Notes under the pieces: model-generated | The model's input: the letters and a program-made list of their open reading frames with translations, nothing else | What the model was told of the DNA's origin: nothing | The model's database searches: none | Shown: piece by piece, positions 31,568-41,828 of the stretch | Numbering within the stretch: position 1 is the first letter of the stretch | Layout of the letters: each line of letters opens with the position of its first letter | Position numbers and translations under genes: made by a program | From: Melioribacter sp. | GTDB lineage: Bacteria; Bacteroidota; Ignavibacteria; Ignavibacteriales; Melioribacteraceae | Assembly (NCBI GenBank): GCA_012026935.1 | Contig: VEPI01000036.1 | Location: forward strand, 44,047-108,046 | Direction: 5' to 3' | Length of the DNA: 64,000 bases

Positions 31568-32668
31568 TTGATTAAGAAAATATTTTTTTTAATAACGGTC
31601 GTATTTTTTTTAACTGCGACCGTTTTTTATTCTAAGAATAGCCCCAGACCAAAAAACATCATATTATTAATTGGTGATGGGATGGGACTAGGTCAAGTTT
31701 CCACTTCAGTTCTCTTTTCTAAAAATGATCAATTCAAAAAATTCTATACAATCGGACTTGTAAACACTTGTTCTGCAGATAATTTAATTACAGATTCTGC
31801 CGCAGGTGCAACCGCCTATGCTACCGGATACAGAACAAATAATGCTGTTGTAAGTCAGGATCAGCAAGGAAATTATCTTCAAACCATTTTGGAGACAGCT
31901 AAAAATAAAAAGATGAGTACCGGTTTGGTTGTATCAAGTTCAATTACAAATGCAACGCCAGCTTGTTTTTATTCTCATGTAAAACATAGAAATATGGAAT
32001 TTGATATTGCAGAACAATTCGTTCACAGCGAAATTGATTTTGTTATTGGCGGGGGGTCTGATTTTTTTGTTCCTCTGGACTTCGGCGGTAAACGTGAAGA
32101 TCACAAAAACTTTTTAGATACTCTTTCTTCATATGGATATAAAGTCTATCAAGATTTTTCTGAGATGTCTGAGTTTAGCGTAACAAAAAAAGTTGCCGCT
32201 ATTCTTGGGCACAATGGTATTGCTAAAGCAAGTGATCGAAATTATTCTCTCGGCGATATGACAAAGAAGGCAATCTCTCATTTAAATAAAAATAAACACG
32301 GCTTCTTTTTGATGATCGAAGGATCTCAAATTGATTGGGCTGGTCACAATAATGATGAAGAATATTTACTTAAAGAAATGGATGATTTTAATAAAGCGGT
32401 TGAAACGGCACTTGAGTTTGCTAAGAAAGATGGAAATACTTTAGTTGTAATCACTGCAGATCATGAAACCGGTGGAATGTCAATTACATCAGGTAATATA
32501 AAAGAAAATAAAATTAATCTGGGCTGGATGACAAAAAAACATACGGCTAACTTAGTTGGTGTTTTTAGTTATGGAATTGGCGCAGAAAGTTTTAATGGAA
32601 TTCAAGATAATTTTATTATTGGCAGAAAACTTATCAATTATATAGACCCCAAAAAGAGCTGGAAATAG
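31568..32668 (+). CDS. Alkaline phosphatase (TTG start)
   Basis: Signal peptide; NIILLIGDGMGLGQV, TDSAAGATAYATGYRTNN, ITADHETGG. Confidence 0.93.
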   Translation: MIKKIFFLITVVFFLTATVFYSKNSPRPKNIILLIGDGMGLGQVSTSVLFSKNDQFKKFYTIGLVNTCSADNLITDSAAGATAYATGYRTNNAVVSQDQQGNYLQTILETAKNKKMSTGLVVSSSITNATPACFYSHVKHRNMEFDIAEQFVHSEIDFVIGGGSDFFVPLDFGGKREDHKNFLDTLSSYGYKVYQDFSEMSEFSVTKKVAAILGHNGIAKASDRNYSLGDMTKKAISHLNKNKHGFFLMIEGSQIDWAGHNNDEEYLLKEMDDFNKAVETALEFAKKDGNTLVVITADHETGGMSITSGNIKENKINLGWMTKKHTANLVGVFSYGIGAESFNGIQDNFIIGRKLINYIDPKKSWK

Positions 32669-32709
32669 GCTTACCAAGTTCAGAACACAAAATCCTTTAA
32701 AAATTTCCC

Positions 32710-32758
32710 TTGACAAGTGTTCATGTGTTCACTATATTTTAGGTGAACAAAGGAACAC
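32710..32758 (+). promoter_or_regulatory. lexA promoter TTGACA-N17-TATATT overlaid by a large imperfect palindrome (candidate SOS operator)
   Basis: GTGTTCATGTGTTCAC (32717-32732), 10-nt spacer, GTGAACAAAGGAACAC (32743-32758); arms complementary at 14/16 positions; spacer holds the -10 element. Confidence 0.75.
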
Positions 32759-32762
32759 TATT

Positions 32763-33398
32763 ATGAAAAATGAACTTACTGACCGACAGCAAGAAATTCT
32801 TGATTTCATTCAAGAATATTTAGGCACCAAAGGATTTCCCCCAACCTTCCGAGAAATAGCGAAACATTTCAATCTTGCAAGTACATTTGGAGTTAAGCGC
32901 CACATTGATGCACTTGTTAAAAAAGGATTTCTTTCTAATGAAAGTAAAACCAGCAGGACTCTTTCTTTAATAGGCGATGTGCATAATAAACTAAAGCAAA
33001 CTTCAGATAATACAATTGGAATACCAATTGTTGGCCGTATTGCAGCGGGACAACCAATACTTGCCGAAGAAAATATTGAAGGAAATATATTCTTTGATAC
33101 TTCAATGGTGAAAGCAAAAACAGAATGTTTTGGTTTAAAAGTCCGCGGTGATAGTATGATCAATGCCGGAATTTTTGAAGGAGATCTTGTAATTGTTTCT
33201 CCTCAACAAAATGCAACGAACGGTGACATTGTAGTAGCATTACTTCATGATGAAGCAACAATGAAACGATTCATTATAAATGAAAATATAGTTTACTTGA
33301 TGCCTGAAAATGAAAAATATAAACCAATAGAAGTTAATCAACGCGAAGATTTTTCCATCATTGGTAAAGTAATCGGCGTTTTTAGAACTTATAACTGA
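32763..33398 (+). CDS. lexA: LexA repressor
   Basis: N-terminal wHTH (ELTDRQQEILDFIQEYLGTKGFPPTFREIAKHF), S24 catalytic domain (GRIAAGQPILAEENIEG, LKVRGDSMINAGIFEGDLVIV, DIVVALLHDEATMKRF). Confidence 0.95.
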   Translation: MKNELTDRQQEILDFIQEYLGTKGFPPTFREIAKHFNLASTFGVKRHIDALVKKGFLSNESKTSRTLSLIGDVHNKLKQTSDNTIGIPIVGRIAAGQPILAEENIEGNIFFDTSMVKAKTECFGLKVRGDSMINAGIFEGDLVIVSPQQNATNGDIVVALLHDEATMKRFIINENIVYLMPENEKYKPIEVNQREDFSIIGKVIGVFRTYN

Positions 33399-33415
33399 TT
33401 TGAATGGAGGATAAA

Positions 33416-33664
33416 ATGAAATCATTCTTATTCATGAGAGCAATCATAAACCGAAATAGAGTAAAATTTTTATACAATTTTCAAGAAGTTATTCTGGAAC
33501 CTTATTATATCAGTAGAAATAAAACTGGTAAGAAAGTATTGTACGGTAAAATTGGTAATTCAAATGAGATTAAAATATTCGAGTACGATAAGATGTGTAA
33601 CATCAAAGTATTTGTTTATGAAAAATTTTCTCCTGTAATACCAATAATTCCAAGCTTAAATTAA
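33416..33664 (+). CDS. Small protein of unknown function, WYL-domain-like
   Basis: ATG at 33416 preceded by GGAGG; IINRNRVKFLYNFQEVILEPYYISRNKTGKKVLYGKIGNSNEIKIFEYDKMCNIKV resembles a minimal WYL fold by eye. Confidence 0.6.
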   Translation: MKSFLFMRAIINRNRVKFLYNFQEVILEPYYISRNKTGKKVLYGKIGNSNEIKIFEYDKMCNIKVFVYEKFSPVIPIIPSLN

Positions 33665-33670
33665 AAAAAT

Positions 33671-34060
33671 ATGATACCTAAATTAAAAAGAGAAAAAGTT
33701 GATTATTTGATTGACCACTTGTGGCAGCATGGTTATTTAACGTTAAGTCGTAAGTACGGTAAATATTTGCCTACGCCTCCTATGATTGGAGACTACGAAG
33801 TTGATGCTGTTGCAAAATATAAAAAGAAAATTGCTATTGGATTAACCGTCTCCGAAGAAGAATTGAATGAGCATTCTTTTTTAAGCAAACTAAATTTTCT
33901 TGCAAATTACAATGCACGTTTTCCACAGAACAAAATTACTTTATTCCTCGGCGTTCCAAACAATTCTATAGTTAAAGCATCTCTATTAATCTCATCACTC
34001 AACGAAGAAACTCAAAAACATATAAAGATTGTTACTCTTCCAGAGACAAAAGCAGATTAA
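33671..34060 (+). CDS. Small protein of unknown function with a possible degenerate restriction-endonuclease-like fold
   Basis: GDYEVDAVAKYKKKIAIGLTV resembles the core of PD-(D/E)XK proteins, with the usual (E)xK replaced. Confidence 0.6.
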   Translation: MIPKLKREKVDYLIDHLWQHGYLTLSRKYGKYLPTPPMIGDYEVDAVAKYKKKIAIGLTVSEEELNEHSFLSKLNFLANYNARFPQNKITLFLGVPNNSIVKASLLISSLNEETQKHIKIVTLPETKAD

Positions 34061-34148
34061 ACATTATTTACCATTGATCTATTAATCTTGACATTTACCA
34101 TCATGCGAACTATTTTTTCGGGCTAAAATTCGAGGGTGAAAAGTTAAG

Positions 34149-34976
34149 TTGGCAATAAAACTTAGCACGACCGACAAGAAGTTAATCGAAGAAGTTAAAG
34201 CAAAAGGCAATATTCCTCAGCATATTGCAATAATTATGGATGGCAATGGCAGATGGGCTAAAAAACGCAGTCTTCCACGAGTTGCCGGACATAAAAGAGG
34301 TGTTGATTCTGTACGCGAAACTGTTGAAACGTGTGTAGGACTTGGTGTTAAAACCCTAACCCTATATACCTTTTCTACTGAAAATTGGAAAAGACCGGAA
34401 GATGAAGTCTCTACTTTAATGCGTTTGATTGTAAAAAGTCTTCAAAATGAAACTGATGAACTCAACACAAATAACATTAGATTAACAACTATTGGCGACA
34501 TCAAATCATTACCGGCAATTGTTCAAAAAGAACTATATGCTGCTTTAGACAAAACTGCAGGCAATTCAAAAATGACATTAAATCTTGCTTTGAGTTACAG
34601 TGGAAGATGGGAACTTGTTGAAGCAGTAAAACATATAACCGATGCAGCGATAAAAGGTAAATTAAAAACTGAAGAGATAAATGAAAGTCTAATCTCTCAA
34701 TTTTTAACTACATCCGGAATGCATGACCCGGATTTATTGATCAGAAGCGGTGGTGAATTTAGAATAAGCAACTTTCTTTTGTGGCAAATAGCTTATTCAG
34801 AAATTTTTGTGTCTGATATCTTATGGCCTGAATTTAGATGTAAACACTTATTAGAAGCTGTAAAAGATTTTCAGAAAAGAGAAAGAAGGTTCGGATTAGT
34901 TAGTGAACAATTATTGACCAACTACAAAAAAGTTCAGAATGTTAAAACACACTCCAAGAAAGCAGCAAATACTTAG
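34149..34976 (+). CDS. uppS: Isoprenyl transferase / undecaprenyl diphosphate synthase
   Basis: HIAIIMDGNGRWAKKRSLPRVAGHKRGVDSVRE, TLYTFSTENWKRP, DLLIRSGGEFRISNFLLWQIAYSEIF; TTG start. Confidence 0.96.
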   Translation: MAIKLSTTDKKLIEEVKAKGNIPQHIAIIMDGNGRWAKKRSLPRVAGHKRGVDSVRETVETCVGLGVKTLTLYTFSTENWKRPEDEVSTLMRLIVKSLQNETDELNTNNIRLTTIGDIKSLPAIVQKELYAALDKTAGNSKMTLNLALSYSGRWELVEAVKHITDAAIKGKLKTEEINESLISQFLTTSGMHDPDLLIRSGGEFRISNFLLWQIAYSEIFVSDILWPEFRCKHLLEAVKDFQKRERRFGLVSEQLLTNYKKVQNVKTHSKKAANT

Positions 34977-37437
34977 TCTAATTATTTTATTAATAATTTC
35001 GTTAGCCCAAGTTGATGCACAGACCCAAAAGGTTAATTATAAAATTCTCGGCATTTCTGTCGTCGGTAATAAATCAGCTGATGCTGCAACTATTATTGCC
35101 AATACAGGATTAAAAATTGGTGATGAGATTAGTATTCCCGGTGACCAAACCAATAATGCAATTAAAAGATTATGGAATTTGGGAATATTTCAGGATGCAG
35201 AAATTATTATTGAAAAGAAAATTGATACCGGAATTTTCATCCAAATTAAAGTACAAGAATATCCACGCCTTGAAAAATTTGTTTTAAAAGGTAATGATGA
35301 GCTTAGCGAAGATAATATCAATAAAAAAATTACAATCGTCCGCGGTCAAACCTTAAAACCACAAGAAATTGTACGGTTGATAAATAAAATTAAAACTTTA
35401 TATGAAGATGACGGATATCTTAACGCAACAATTATTCCTCATAATTATAATTACTTTGAAGCTGACACTACTGAAAAAGAAATTACTGTGACCTGGCGGG
35501 ATGAAAAAGATCTCTCCAAGGAATTAAAAACAACTTATGAAGTTGATAAAGCTTCATCTATAAACTCCATAAACAGAATCAAAGAGCGTATACTTGTTTT
35601 GCTTGATATAAAAGAAGGCGATGAGATAACAATTCGTAATATTATTTTTAACGGAAACAATGCATTTGACGACGGAACTTTGCGTAGTGAATTTGATGAC
35701 ACAAAAGAATCTGCATGGTGGAAATTTTGGACCTCCCCAAAATTTAAACGTGATAAGTTTGAAAAAGACAAAGAATTACTAACAAAATTTTATAGAAAAA
35801 AAGGTTACCGAGATTTTATCGTTCTCCACGATAGTACCGTTTTTTCCGAGGACAAAAAACAAATCGATGTTATTGTTGATGTGTATGAAGGTGATCAATA
35901 CAAAGTACGTAATGTTATTTGGGAAGGTAATTCAGTTTATCCGAGCGAAGAATTAAATGCAAGATTGGATTTCAAAAAAGGTGATGTCTTTGATTACGAA
36001 AAATTTAATCAGAATTTACACTACAATGAGAAGCAAACCGATGTATCATCAATTTATCAAGATACGGGATATCTCGGCTTCCAACTCGATGCAAAAGAAG
36101 AAAAATGCGCTAAAGATTCAGTTGATATTAGAGTAAAAATAAATGAAGGGAACCGTTTTAAAATCGGTAAAGTTGATATAACAGGAAATGATAAAACAAA
36201 AGATAAAGTAATACGACGGGAGTTATTTACTATCCCGGGAAATTTCTTTAGCCGCGGATATATTTTAAGAAGCATCCAGCAGCTTTCAAATCTTCAATAC
36301 TTCAATGTGGAACAACTTTATAAAGGAGTGGACTACCGTCCTTCAAACGATAGTACTGTAAATATCATTTATAAAGTTGAAGAGAAATCAAGTGATTATT
36401 TAAATGCTTCAATTGGTTACAGCGGAGCTTTTGGATTCAGCGGTGCTGTTGGTTTTACTTTAACAAATTTTTCACTCGCTGAGCCATTCCAAATGGGTGG
36501 TGGACAAGTATTAAATTTTAATTGGCAATTTGGCGTTGGTAATTTTTACAGAACATTCTCTCTTGGTTTTACAGAGCCTTGGTTTATGGATACACCAACA
36601 TCTCTTGGTTTTGATCTTTTTGATACACGGCAAAGATATGTTTACGATCTGCAGCAATCAGGTATAACTTTTAGAGTTGGAAGAAGATTAACCTGGCCAG
36701 ATGATTTCTTTTATATTATGGGAACGATACGTTTTCAATATAACGATGTAATTGATGGAGCAGGTTATTACCCGACAGGATTAACTAGACAATATTCGCT
36801 TGGTACAACAATTTCAAGAACGGATATTGATAATCCTATCTTCCCCTCCAGAGGTTCAAAGTTTTCGTTAAGCGGCGAATTAACCGGTGGGCCATTTTTA
36901 CCGGGAAATGTTGATTATTTTAAGATTGATTTTAAATCAGAGTGGTATAAATCAATTTTTAATTCTAACAGATTTGTACTTTACACTTCGGCAGAACTCG
37001 GTTATATTGGGGAGTTAAAAGATAGAACTCCTATACAACCATTCGAATATTTTTATATGGGAGGCAGCGGATTAATAATTGCTACTACTTCTTTACGAGG
37101 TTATGAAGACCGTAGTTTGGGTTTGAGAGACCCCGTAACAAATAATGTTACAGGAAGTAGTGTAATGGCAAAATTTACTTCGGAATTTAGAGTAGCTTTG
37201 GCGTTAGAGCCGATTCCGATTTATTTACTTGCTTTTGCAGAAGCAGGTAATGTTTATTTGGATATGAAACATACTGACCTTTTTAATTTGAAACGTTCAG
37301 TAGGTGTGGGTGCAAGAATTTTATTGAATCCGATTGGATTAATCGGTTTCGATTACGGATATGGATTTGACAGAAAAAGTGTTGACGGAAATGATCCGCA
37401 ATGGATTTTTCATTTCCAATTTGGAAAAGGTTTTTAA
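34939..37437 (+). CDS. bamA: Outer membrane protein assembly factor BamA
   Basis: Signal peptide, POTRA repeats, C-terminal barrel (LGTTISRTDIDNPIFPSRGSKFSLSGELTGG ... FHFQFGKGF). Confidence 0.95.
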   Translation: MLKHTPRKQQILSLIILLIISLAQVDAQTQKVNYKILGISVVGNKSADAATIIANTGLKIGDEISIPGDQTNNAIKRLWNLGIFQDAEIIIEKKIDTGIFIQIKVQEYPRLEKFVLKGNDELSEDNINKKITIVRGQTLKPQEIVRLINKIKTLYEDDGYLNATIIPHNYNYFEADTTEKEITVTWRDEKDLSKELKTTYEVDKASSINSINRIKERILVLLDIKEGDEITIRNIIFNGNNAFDDGTLRSEFDDTKESAWWKFWTSPKFKRDKFEKDKELLTKFYRKKGYRDFIVLHDSTVFSEDKKQIDVIVDVYEGDQYKVRNVIWEGNSVYPSEELNARLDFKKGDVFDYEKFNQNLHYNEKQTDVSSIYQDTGYLGFQLDAKEEKCAKDSVDIRVKINEGNRFKIGKVDITGNDKTKDKVIRRELFTIPGNFFSRGYILRSIQQLSNLQYFNVEQLYKGVDYRPSNDSTVNIIYKVEEKSSDYLNASIGYSGAFGFSGAVGFTLTNFSLAEPFQMGGGQVLNFNWQFGVGNFYRTFSLGFTEPWFMDTPTSLGFDLFDTRQRYVYDLQQSGITFRVGRRLTWPDDFFYIMGTIRFQYNDVIDGAGYYPTGLTRQYSLGTTISRTDIDNPIFPSRGSKFSLSGELTGGPFLPGNVDYFKIDFKSEWYKSIFNSNRFVLYTSAELGYIGELKDRTPIQPFEYFYMGGSGLIIATTSLRGYEDRSLGLRDPVTNNVTGSSVMAKFTSEFRVALALEPIPIYLLAFAEAGNVYLDMKHTDLFNLKRSVGVGARILLNPIGLIGFDYGYGFDRKSVDGNDPQWIFHFQFGKGF

Positions 37438-37457
37438 AAACATTATTAGAGGTTAAA

Positions 37458-38000
37458 GTGAAAAAATCTATTTTATTTGTACTTATTTTATTTACTGTCT
37501 CTGCATTTGCACAGATACAACAAGCTCAAACAACTACTTTAAAACTTGGCTGGGTAGATTCACAGATTATACTAGCTCAGTTGCCGGAAGCTATAAAAGC
37601 AAAAGCTGACCTTGAAGGCATGGTATCTAAATGGAGAAAAGATCTTGACAGTATGCAGACCGATTATCAAAAATTTCTTGCAGATAATCAAAAACAAGCT
37701 GAGACTATGAAGAAAGAAGAACTTCAAAAGGTTCAACAGAAATTAGCGGAAAAAGAACAAAAATATACACAGTACAATCAAGCAAAATTTGCTCAGCCAA
37801 ACGGCGAACTCTATCAAAAACAAGAACAATTATTAGCCCCAGTTAAAGAAAAAATATACAAAGCGATTGACGAAATTTCTAAAGATATGGGAATGCAATT
37901 TGTTTTTGATAAAGCATTAGACGGAGTTCTTGTAAAAGCTGACCCTGAATTTGATATTACATATAAGGTTCTTGATTTTCTTAAAAGAGGTAAAAAATAA
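37458..38000 (+). CDS. OmpH/Skp-family periplasmic chaperone (copy 1; GTG start)
   Basis: Signal peptide from GTG 37458 (VKKSILFVLILFTVSAFAQ), coiled-coil Skp-like sequence. Confidence 0.88.
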   Translation: MKKSILFVLILFTVSAFAQIQQAQTTTLKLGWVDSQIILAQLPEAIKAKADLEGMVSKWRKDLDSMQTDYQKFLADNQKQAETMKKEELQKVQQKLAEKEQKYTQYNQAKFAQPNGELYQKQEQLLAPVKEKIYKAIDEISKDMGMQFVFDKALDGVLVKADPEFDITYKVLDFLKRGKK

Positions 38001-38016
38001 TTACCGGAAATAAATT

Positions 38017-38532
38017 ATGAAAAAGCTTGGATTATTTTTATTCGTAATTCTATCGGTTGTATCATCAGTTAAACTTTACAGTCAACCAAAGATTGGTTAT
38101 GTTGATAGCGATACAATTATGAAACAACTTCCTGAAGCTCAGGATGCACAGAAAAAACTTGATGCAATTATAAAAGATTGGCAGGAAGAACTTTCCAAGA
38201 TGGAAAGAGATTGGAAAACCAAGTATGATGATTACGATAAACGGAAACTTATTCTTAGCGATCAAAAGCGTGCTGAGATTGAAAAAGAATTAGTTACTCT
38301 GGAAAATCAAACTTCCAAGTATAGGCAGGATAAATTTGGAGTTAAAGGCGAACTCTTTCAGAAACAAGAAGAGTTGATGAAGCCGATTCAGAATAGAATT
38401 TTTACTGCTATTCAACAAGTTGCAAAAGAAAATGATTATGATTTTATTTTTGATAGAAGCGGCGATATCATCTTTCTCTATGCTAAAGAAGAATATGATG
38501 TTACAGCCATGGTGATTGAAAAACTTAAATGA
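38017..38532 (+). CDS. OmpH/Skp-family periplasmic chaperone (copy 2)
   Basis: [25 protein letters not shown]..., parallel to copy 1. Confidence 0.9.
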   Translation: MKKLGLFLFVILSVVSSVKLYSQPKIGYVDSDTIMKQLPEAQDAQKKLDAIIKDWQEELSKMERDWKTKYDDYDKRKLILSDQKRAEIEKELVTLENQTSKYRQDKFGVKGELFQKQEELMKPIQNRIFTAIQQVAKENDYDFIFDRSGDIIFLYAKEEYDVTAMVIEKLK

Positions 38533-38539
38533 GTTTTTT

Positions 38540-39598
38540 ATGAAGATAAAATTAAAAGAAGCCGCCGACTTAGTCGGCGGTGTCGTTATTGGCGATTCAC
38601 AAACTGAACTAACCGGAATAGCCAAAATTGAAGAAGCAAAAAAGGGTGATTTAACTTTTCTTTATTTATCAGCGTACGAAAAATTTTTAAATTCAACAGG
38701 GGCATCGGCTGTTCTTATCAGTCCTGAATTTAAAAAAACACGGACCGACATCAATTATATTGAAGTAAAAAATCCAAATGTTGCTCTTCAAAAAATTATT
38801 ATAACTTTCCTTCAGCCAAAAATTAATCTTAAGGGAATAGATAAGACCGCTTCAATTCATGATTCTGTAATAATTGGTAAAAATGTATCGGTTGGTAAAA
38901 ACGTTGTTATCGAGGCTGGTGCCGTTATCGGTGATAATTCGATTATTTATCACAATTCAGTATTAATGGAGAATGTAAAAGTCGGTTCTAATTGTTTGCT
39001 TTATCCTAATGTTTCTGTAAGAGAAAATTGTGTCATTGGGAATAACGTTATCATTCATTCAAATACAGTAATTGGATCTGATGGTTTCGGATATATTCCT
39101 GATGAAAAAGGTGTTTATAAAAAAGTACCGCAAATTGGAAATGTTGTTCTTGAAGATAATGTTGAACTCGGTTCTAATGTTTCGATAGATCGTGCTGCAT
39201 TAGGCTCTACAATAATTAAAAACGGAGTTAAGATTGATAATTTAGTTCAGATTGCTCACAACGTTTCCATTGGCGATAACACAGCAATAGCTTCTCAAAG
39301 TGGAATAGCCGGCAGTACAACAATTGGTAAAAATTGTATTCTTGCCGGCCAAGTAGGAATTGTTGGCCACATCGAAATTACAGATAAAGTAATTGTAGGC
39401 GCGCAATCGGGTGTATCAAAATCTATTACAAAGCCCGGCAAGTATCGCGGCTCACCTGCAGATGATATGGGTAAAATGCTGAAATTGGAAGCTCATCTAA
39501 GAAACGTTCCTGTTTATGCAGAAAAAATTAAAAAGTTAGAAGAAAAAATTGCATCTTTGGAAGAGAAAATTTCTCAATTAATTTCTAAAGGAACCTGA
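38540..39598 (+). CDS. lpxD: UDP-3-O-acylglucosamine N-acyltransferase
   Basis: Hexapeptide repeats; [48 protein letters not shown]; start at ATG 38540. Confidence 0.94.
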   Translation: MKIKLKEAADLVGGVVIGDSQTELTGIAKIEEAKKGDLTFLYLSAYEKFLNSTGASAVLISPEFKKTRTDINYIEVKNPNVALQKIIITFLQPKINLKGIDKTASIHDSVIIGKNVSVGKNVVIEAGAVIGDNSIIYHNSVLMENVKVGSNCLLYPNVSVRENCVIGNNVIIHSNTVIGSDGFGYIPDEKGVYKKVPQIGNVVLEDNVELGSNVSIDRAALGSTIIKNGVKIDNLVQIAHNVSIGDNTAIASQSGIAGSTTIGKNCILAGQVGIVGHIEITDKVIVGAQSGVSKSITKPGKYRGSPADDMGKMLKLEAHLRNVPVYAEKIKKLEEKIASLEEKISQLISKGT

Positions 39599-41004
39599 TG
39601 CTGGAACTTCAACGAACAATCAAAAAACCAGTCTCTATTTCGGGAACAGGATTACACACCGGAACATCATGTACAATGACTTTTAAGCCCGCACCGGATA
39701 ACTCAGGTATTAAATTCATACGGATTGATCTTGGTGGTAAACCTGAAATACCCGCTAATGCTGATTTTGTCGTAGATATTTCGCGAGGTACTACTCTTGG
39801 CTTAGGTGATGCAAAAGTTTATACAGTTGAACACGTTTTAGCAGCTGTTGTAGGACTACAAATAGATAATCTTGTTATTGAATTGGATGGAATGGAACCA
39901 CCGATAGGTGATGGAAGTTCTCTCCCCTATGTAGAAAAATTGTTAGAGTCAGGATTTGTAACACAGGAAACTCCTAAAGATTATTTAGTAATAGACCAGA
40001 CGGTTGAATACCATAATGAGAAAGAGAAAGTTGATATAGTTGCTTTGCCATTAGATGGTTTTAGAATATCACTAATGGTGGATTATGAAAATCCTTCTCT
40101 CGGAAGTCAGCACTCAGGTTTATTCGACCTTGAAAAAGAATTTACTGGCGAGTTTGCACCCGCAAGAACATTTTGCTTTTTGAGCGAAGTTGAAATGCTA
40201 ATTGACCAGGGATTAATTAAAGGTGGAAATATTGATACTGCTGTTGTAATTATTGATCATGATATTGATGAAAAAGGTTTGTTGCGATTAAAAGACAAAT
40301 TGAATTTAGACCACGATTTGAAAGTATTCAATGGTTATTTAAATAATAACAAACTTCGATTTAAAAATGAACCTGCAAGACATAAAGTTCTAGATATGAT
40401 CGGTGACCTTGCTTTGATTGGTGTTCCTATAAAAGCGCAAGTACTTGCTGCTCGTCCCGGTCATAAAGCCAATGTTGAATTTGCAAAAAAGATTAGGCAA
40501 TTATACCATCAGAAAAAATTTGTTCGCAAGTATCTATTTGTTAAGAAAGAAGGGGTCGTTTTTGATATTAATGCAATACATAGAATTCTTCCCCATCGCT
40601 ATCCTTTCTTACTTGTTGATAAAATCATTGAACTTCAACTTGATAAAAAAGTAGTGGGAATTAAAAACGTTACCATAAACGAACAATTTTTTAACGGACA
40701 TTTTCCTGGTCAACCGGTTATGCCCGGTGTTTTAATTATTGAAGCTATGGCTCAAGTAAGCGGTATATTATTATTGAATTCATATTTGGATCCTGAAAAT
40801 CATCTTGTTTATTTCATGAGTATTAACAATGCTAAATTTAGAAAACCGGTTATGCCCGGAGATCAACTTGTGTTAGAAGCAGAAATGATTGCAGTGAAGA
40901 GCGGCAAATATTTTTCGATTAAAGGTTCGGCATACGTAGATAATAACCCCGTTGCAGAAGCTGAATTCATGGCCGCGATGGTACCAAAACAAAATAACAC
41001 GTGA
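39598..41004 (+). CDS. Bifunctional LpxC deacetylase / FabZ 3-hydroxyacyl-ACP dehydratase fusion
   Basis: LpxC: ISGTGLHTGTSCTMTFKPA, VEHVLAAVVGL, KVLDMIGDLALIG; FabZ: ILPHRYPFLLVDKI, FNGHFPGQPVMPGVLIIEAMAQ. Confidence 0.95.
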   Translation: MLELQRTIKKPVSISGTGLHTGTSCTMTFKPAPDNSGIKFIRIDLGGKPEIPANADFVVDISRGTTLGLGDAKVYTVEHVLAAVVGLQIDNLVIELDGMEPPIGDGSSLPYVEKLLESGFVTQETPKDYLVIDQTVEYHNEKEKVDIVALPLDGFRISLMVDYENPSLGSQHSGLFDLEKEFTGEFAPARTFCFLSEVEMLIDQGLIKGGNIDTAVVIIDHDIDEKGLLRLKDKLNLDHDLKVFNGYLNNNKLRFKNEPARHKVLDMIGDLALIGVPIKAQVLAARPGHKANVEFAKKIRQLYHQKKFVRKYLFVKKEGVVFDINAIHRILPHRYPFLLVDKIIELQLDKKVVGIKNVTINEQFFNGHFPGQPVMPGVLIIEAMAQVSGILLLNSYLDPENHLVYFMSINNAKFRKPVMPGDQLVLEAEMIAVKSGKYFSIKGSAYVDNNPVAEAEFMAAMVPKQNNT

Positions 41005-41020
41005 AATTAAAATTATAAAA

Positions 41021-41797
41021 ATGTCAAATATTCATCCGTCCGCTATTGTAAGTCCCAATGCAAAATTAGGTGAGAATGTAATTGTAGAACCATTCGCATG
41101 GATTCATGATAATGTTGAAATTGGAAATGACTGCTGGATTGGTCCTCACGTAATAATTTATGATGGTGCAAGAATTGGTAACGAAGTAAAAATTTATCAA
41201 AGCGCATCTGTCTCCCATCAACCGCAAGATAAAAAATATAACAACGAAGAAACTTTCTGCTTCATTGGCGATAAAAGCCGTATACACGAGTTCGCAACTA
41301 TTCACCGCGGTACAAGTGGAACAGGTAAAACTACTCTTGGAAAAAGTGTTTTGATAATGGCATATGCTCACGTAGCTCATGATTGTGTTATTGGAGATAA
41401 CTGTATTCTTGCAAATGCAGTTCAGCTCGGCGGCTTTACTCAAGTTGATGACTGGGCAATTATTGGTGGCTCGGTTCCTGTCCATCAATTTGTAAAAATT
41501 GGAAAACATGTAATTGTTGGCGGCGGAACAAAAATCGGGAAGGATATTCCACCTTTTATTATGGCTGCCGGTGAACCGATTAAATATTACGGATTGAACT
41601 TGGTCGGATTAAAGAGGAGAGGTTTTACTTCAGACCAATTGGAAAAAATAAAAATGATTTATAAAATAATTTACGATTCACATCTAAATTTTTCACAAGC
41701 TAAAGAAAAATTAATGAATGAAATGCCTGAAGATATTTTTGCCAAAGAGGTAATTAACTTCATGAATCTGAGTACAAGAGGATTAATTGGTAAATGA
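41021..41797 (+). CDS. lpxA: UDP-N-acetylglucosamine acyltransferase LpxA
   Basis: IHPSAIVSPNAKLGENVIVEPF, MAYAHVAHDCVIGDNCILANAVQLGGFTQVDDWAIIGGSVPVHQFVKIGKHVIVGGG. Confidence 0.94.
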   Translation: MSNIHPSAIVSPNAKLGENVIVEPFAWIHDNVEIGNDCWIGPHVIIYDGARIGNEVKIYQSASVSHQPQDKKYNNEETFCFIGDKSRIHEFATIHRGTSGTGKTTLGKSVLIMAYAHVAHDCVIGDNCILANAVQLGGFTQVDDWAIIGGSVPVHQFVKIGKHVIVGGGTKIGKDIPPFIMAAGEPIKYYGLNLVGLKRRGFTSDQLEKIKMIYKIIYDSHLNFSQAKEKLMNEMPEDIFAKEVINFMNLSTRGLIGK

Positions 41798-41828
41798 TTT
41801 TTGATAAGCAGATAATAATTGCATTGAT

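Noticed and set aside
37458-38532. Tandem ompH/skp genes as an unusual duplication
   Set aside because: Duplicated ompH after bamA is common in the Bacteroidetes/Chlorobi group
39598-41004. LpxC-FabZ fusion as a novel fusion
   Set aside because: This bifunctional fusion is well established in Bacteroidetes and relatives
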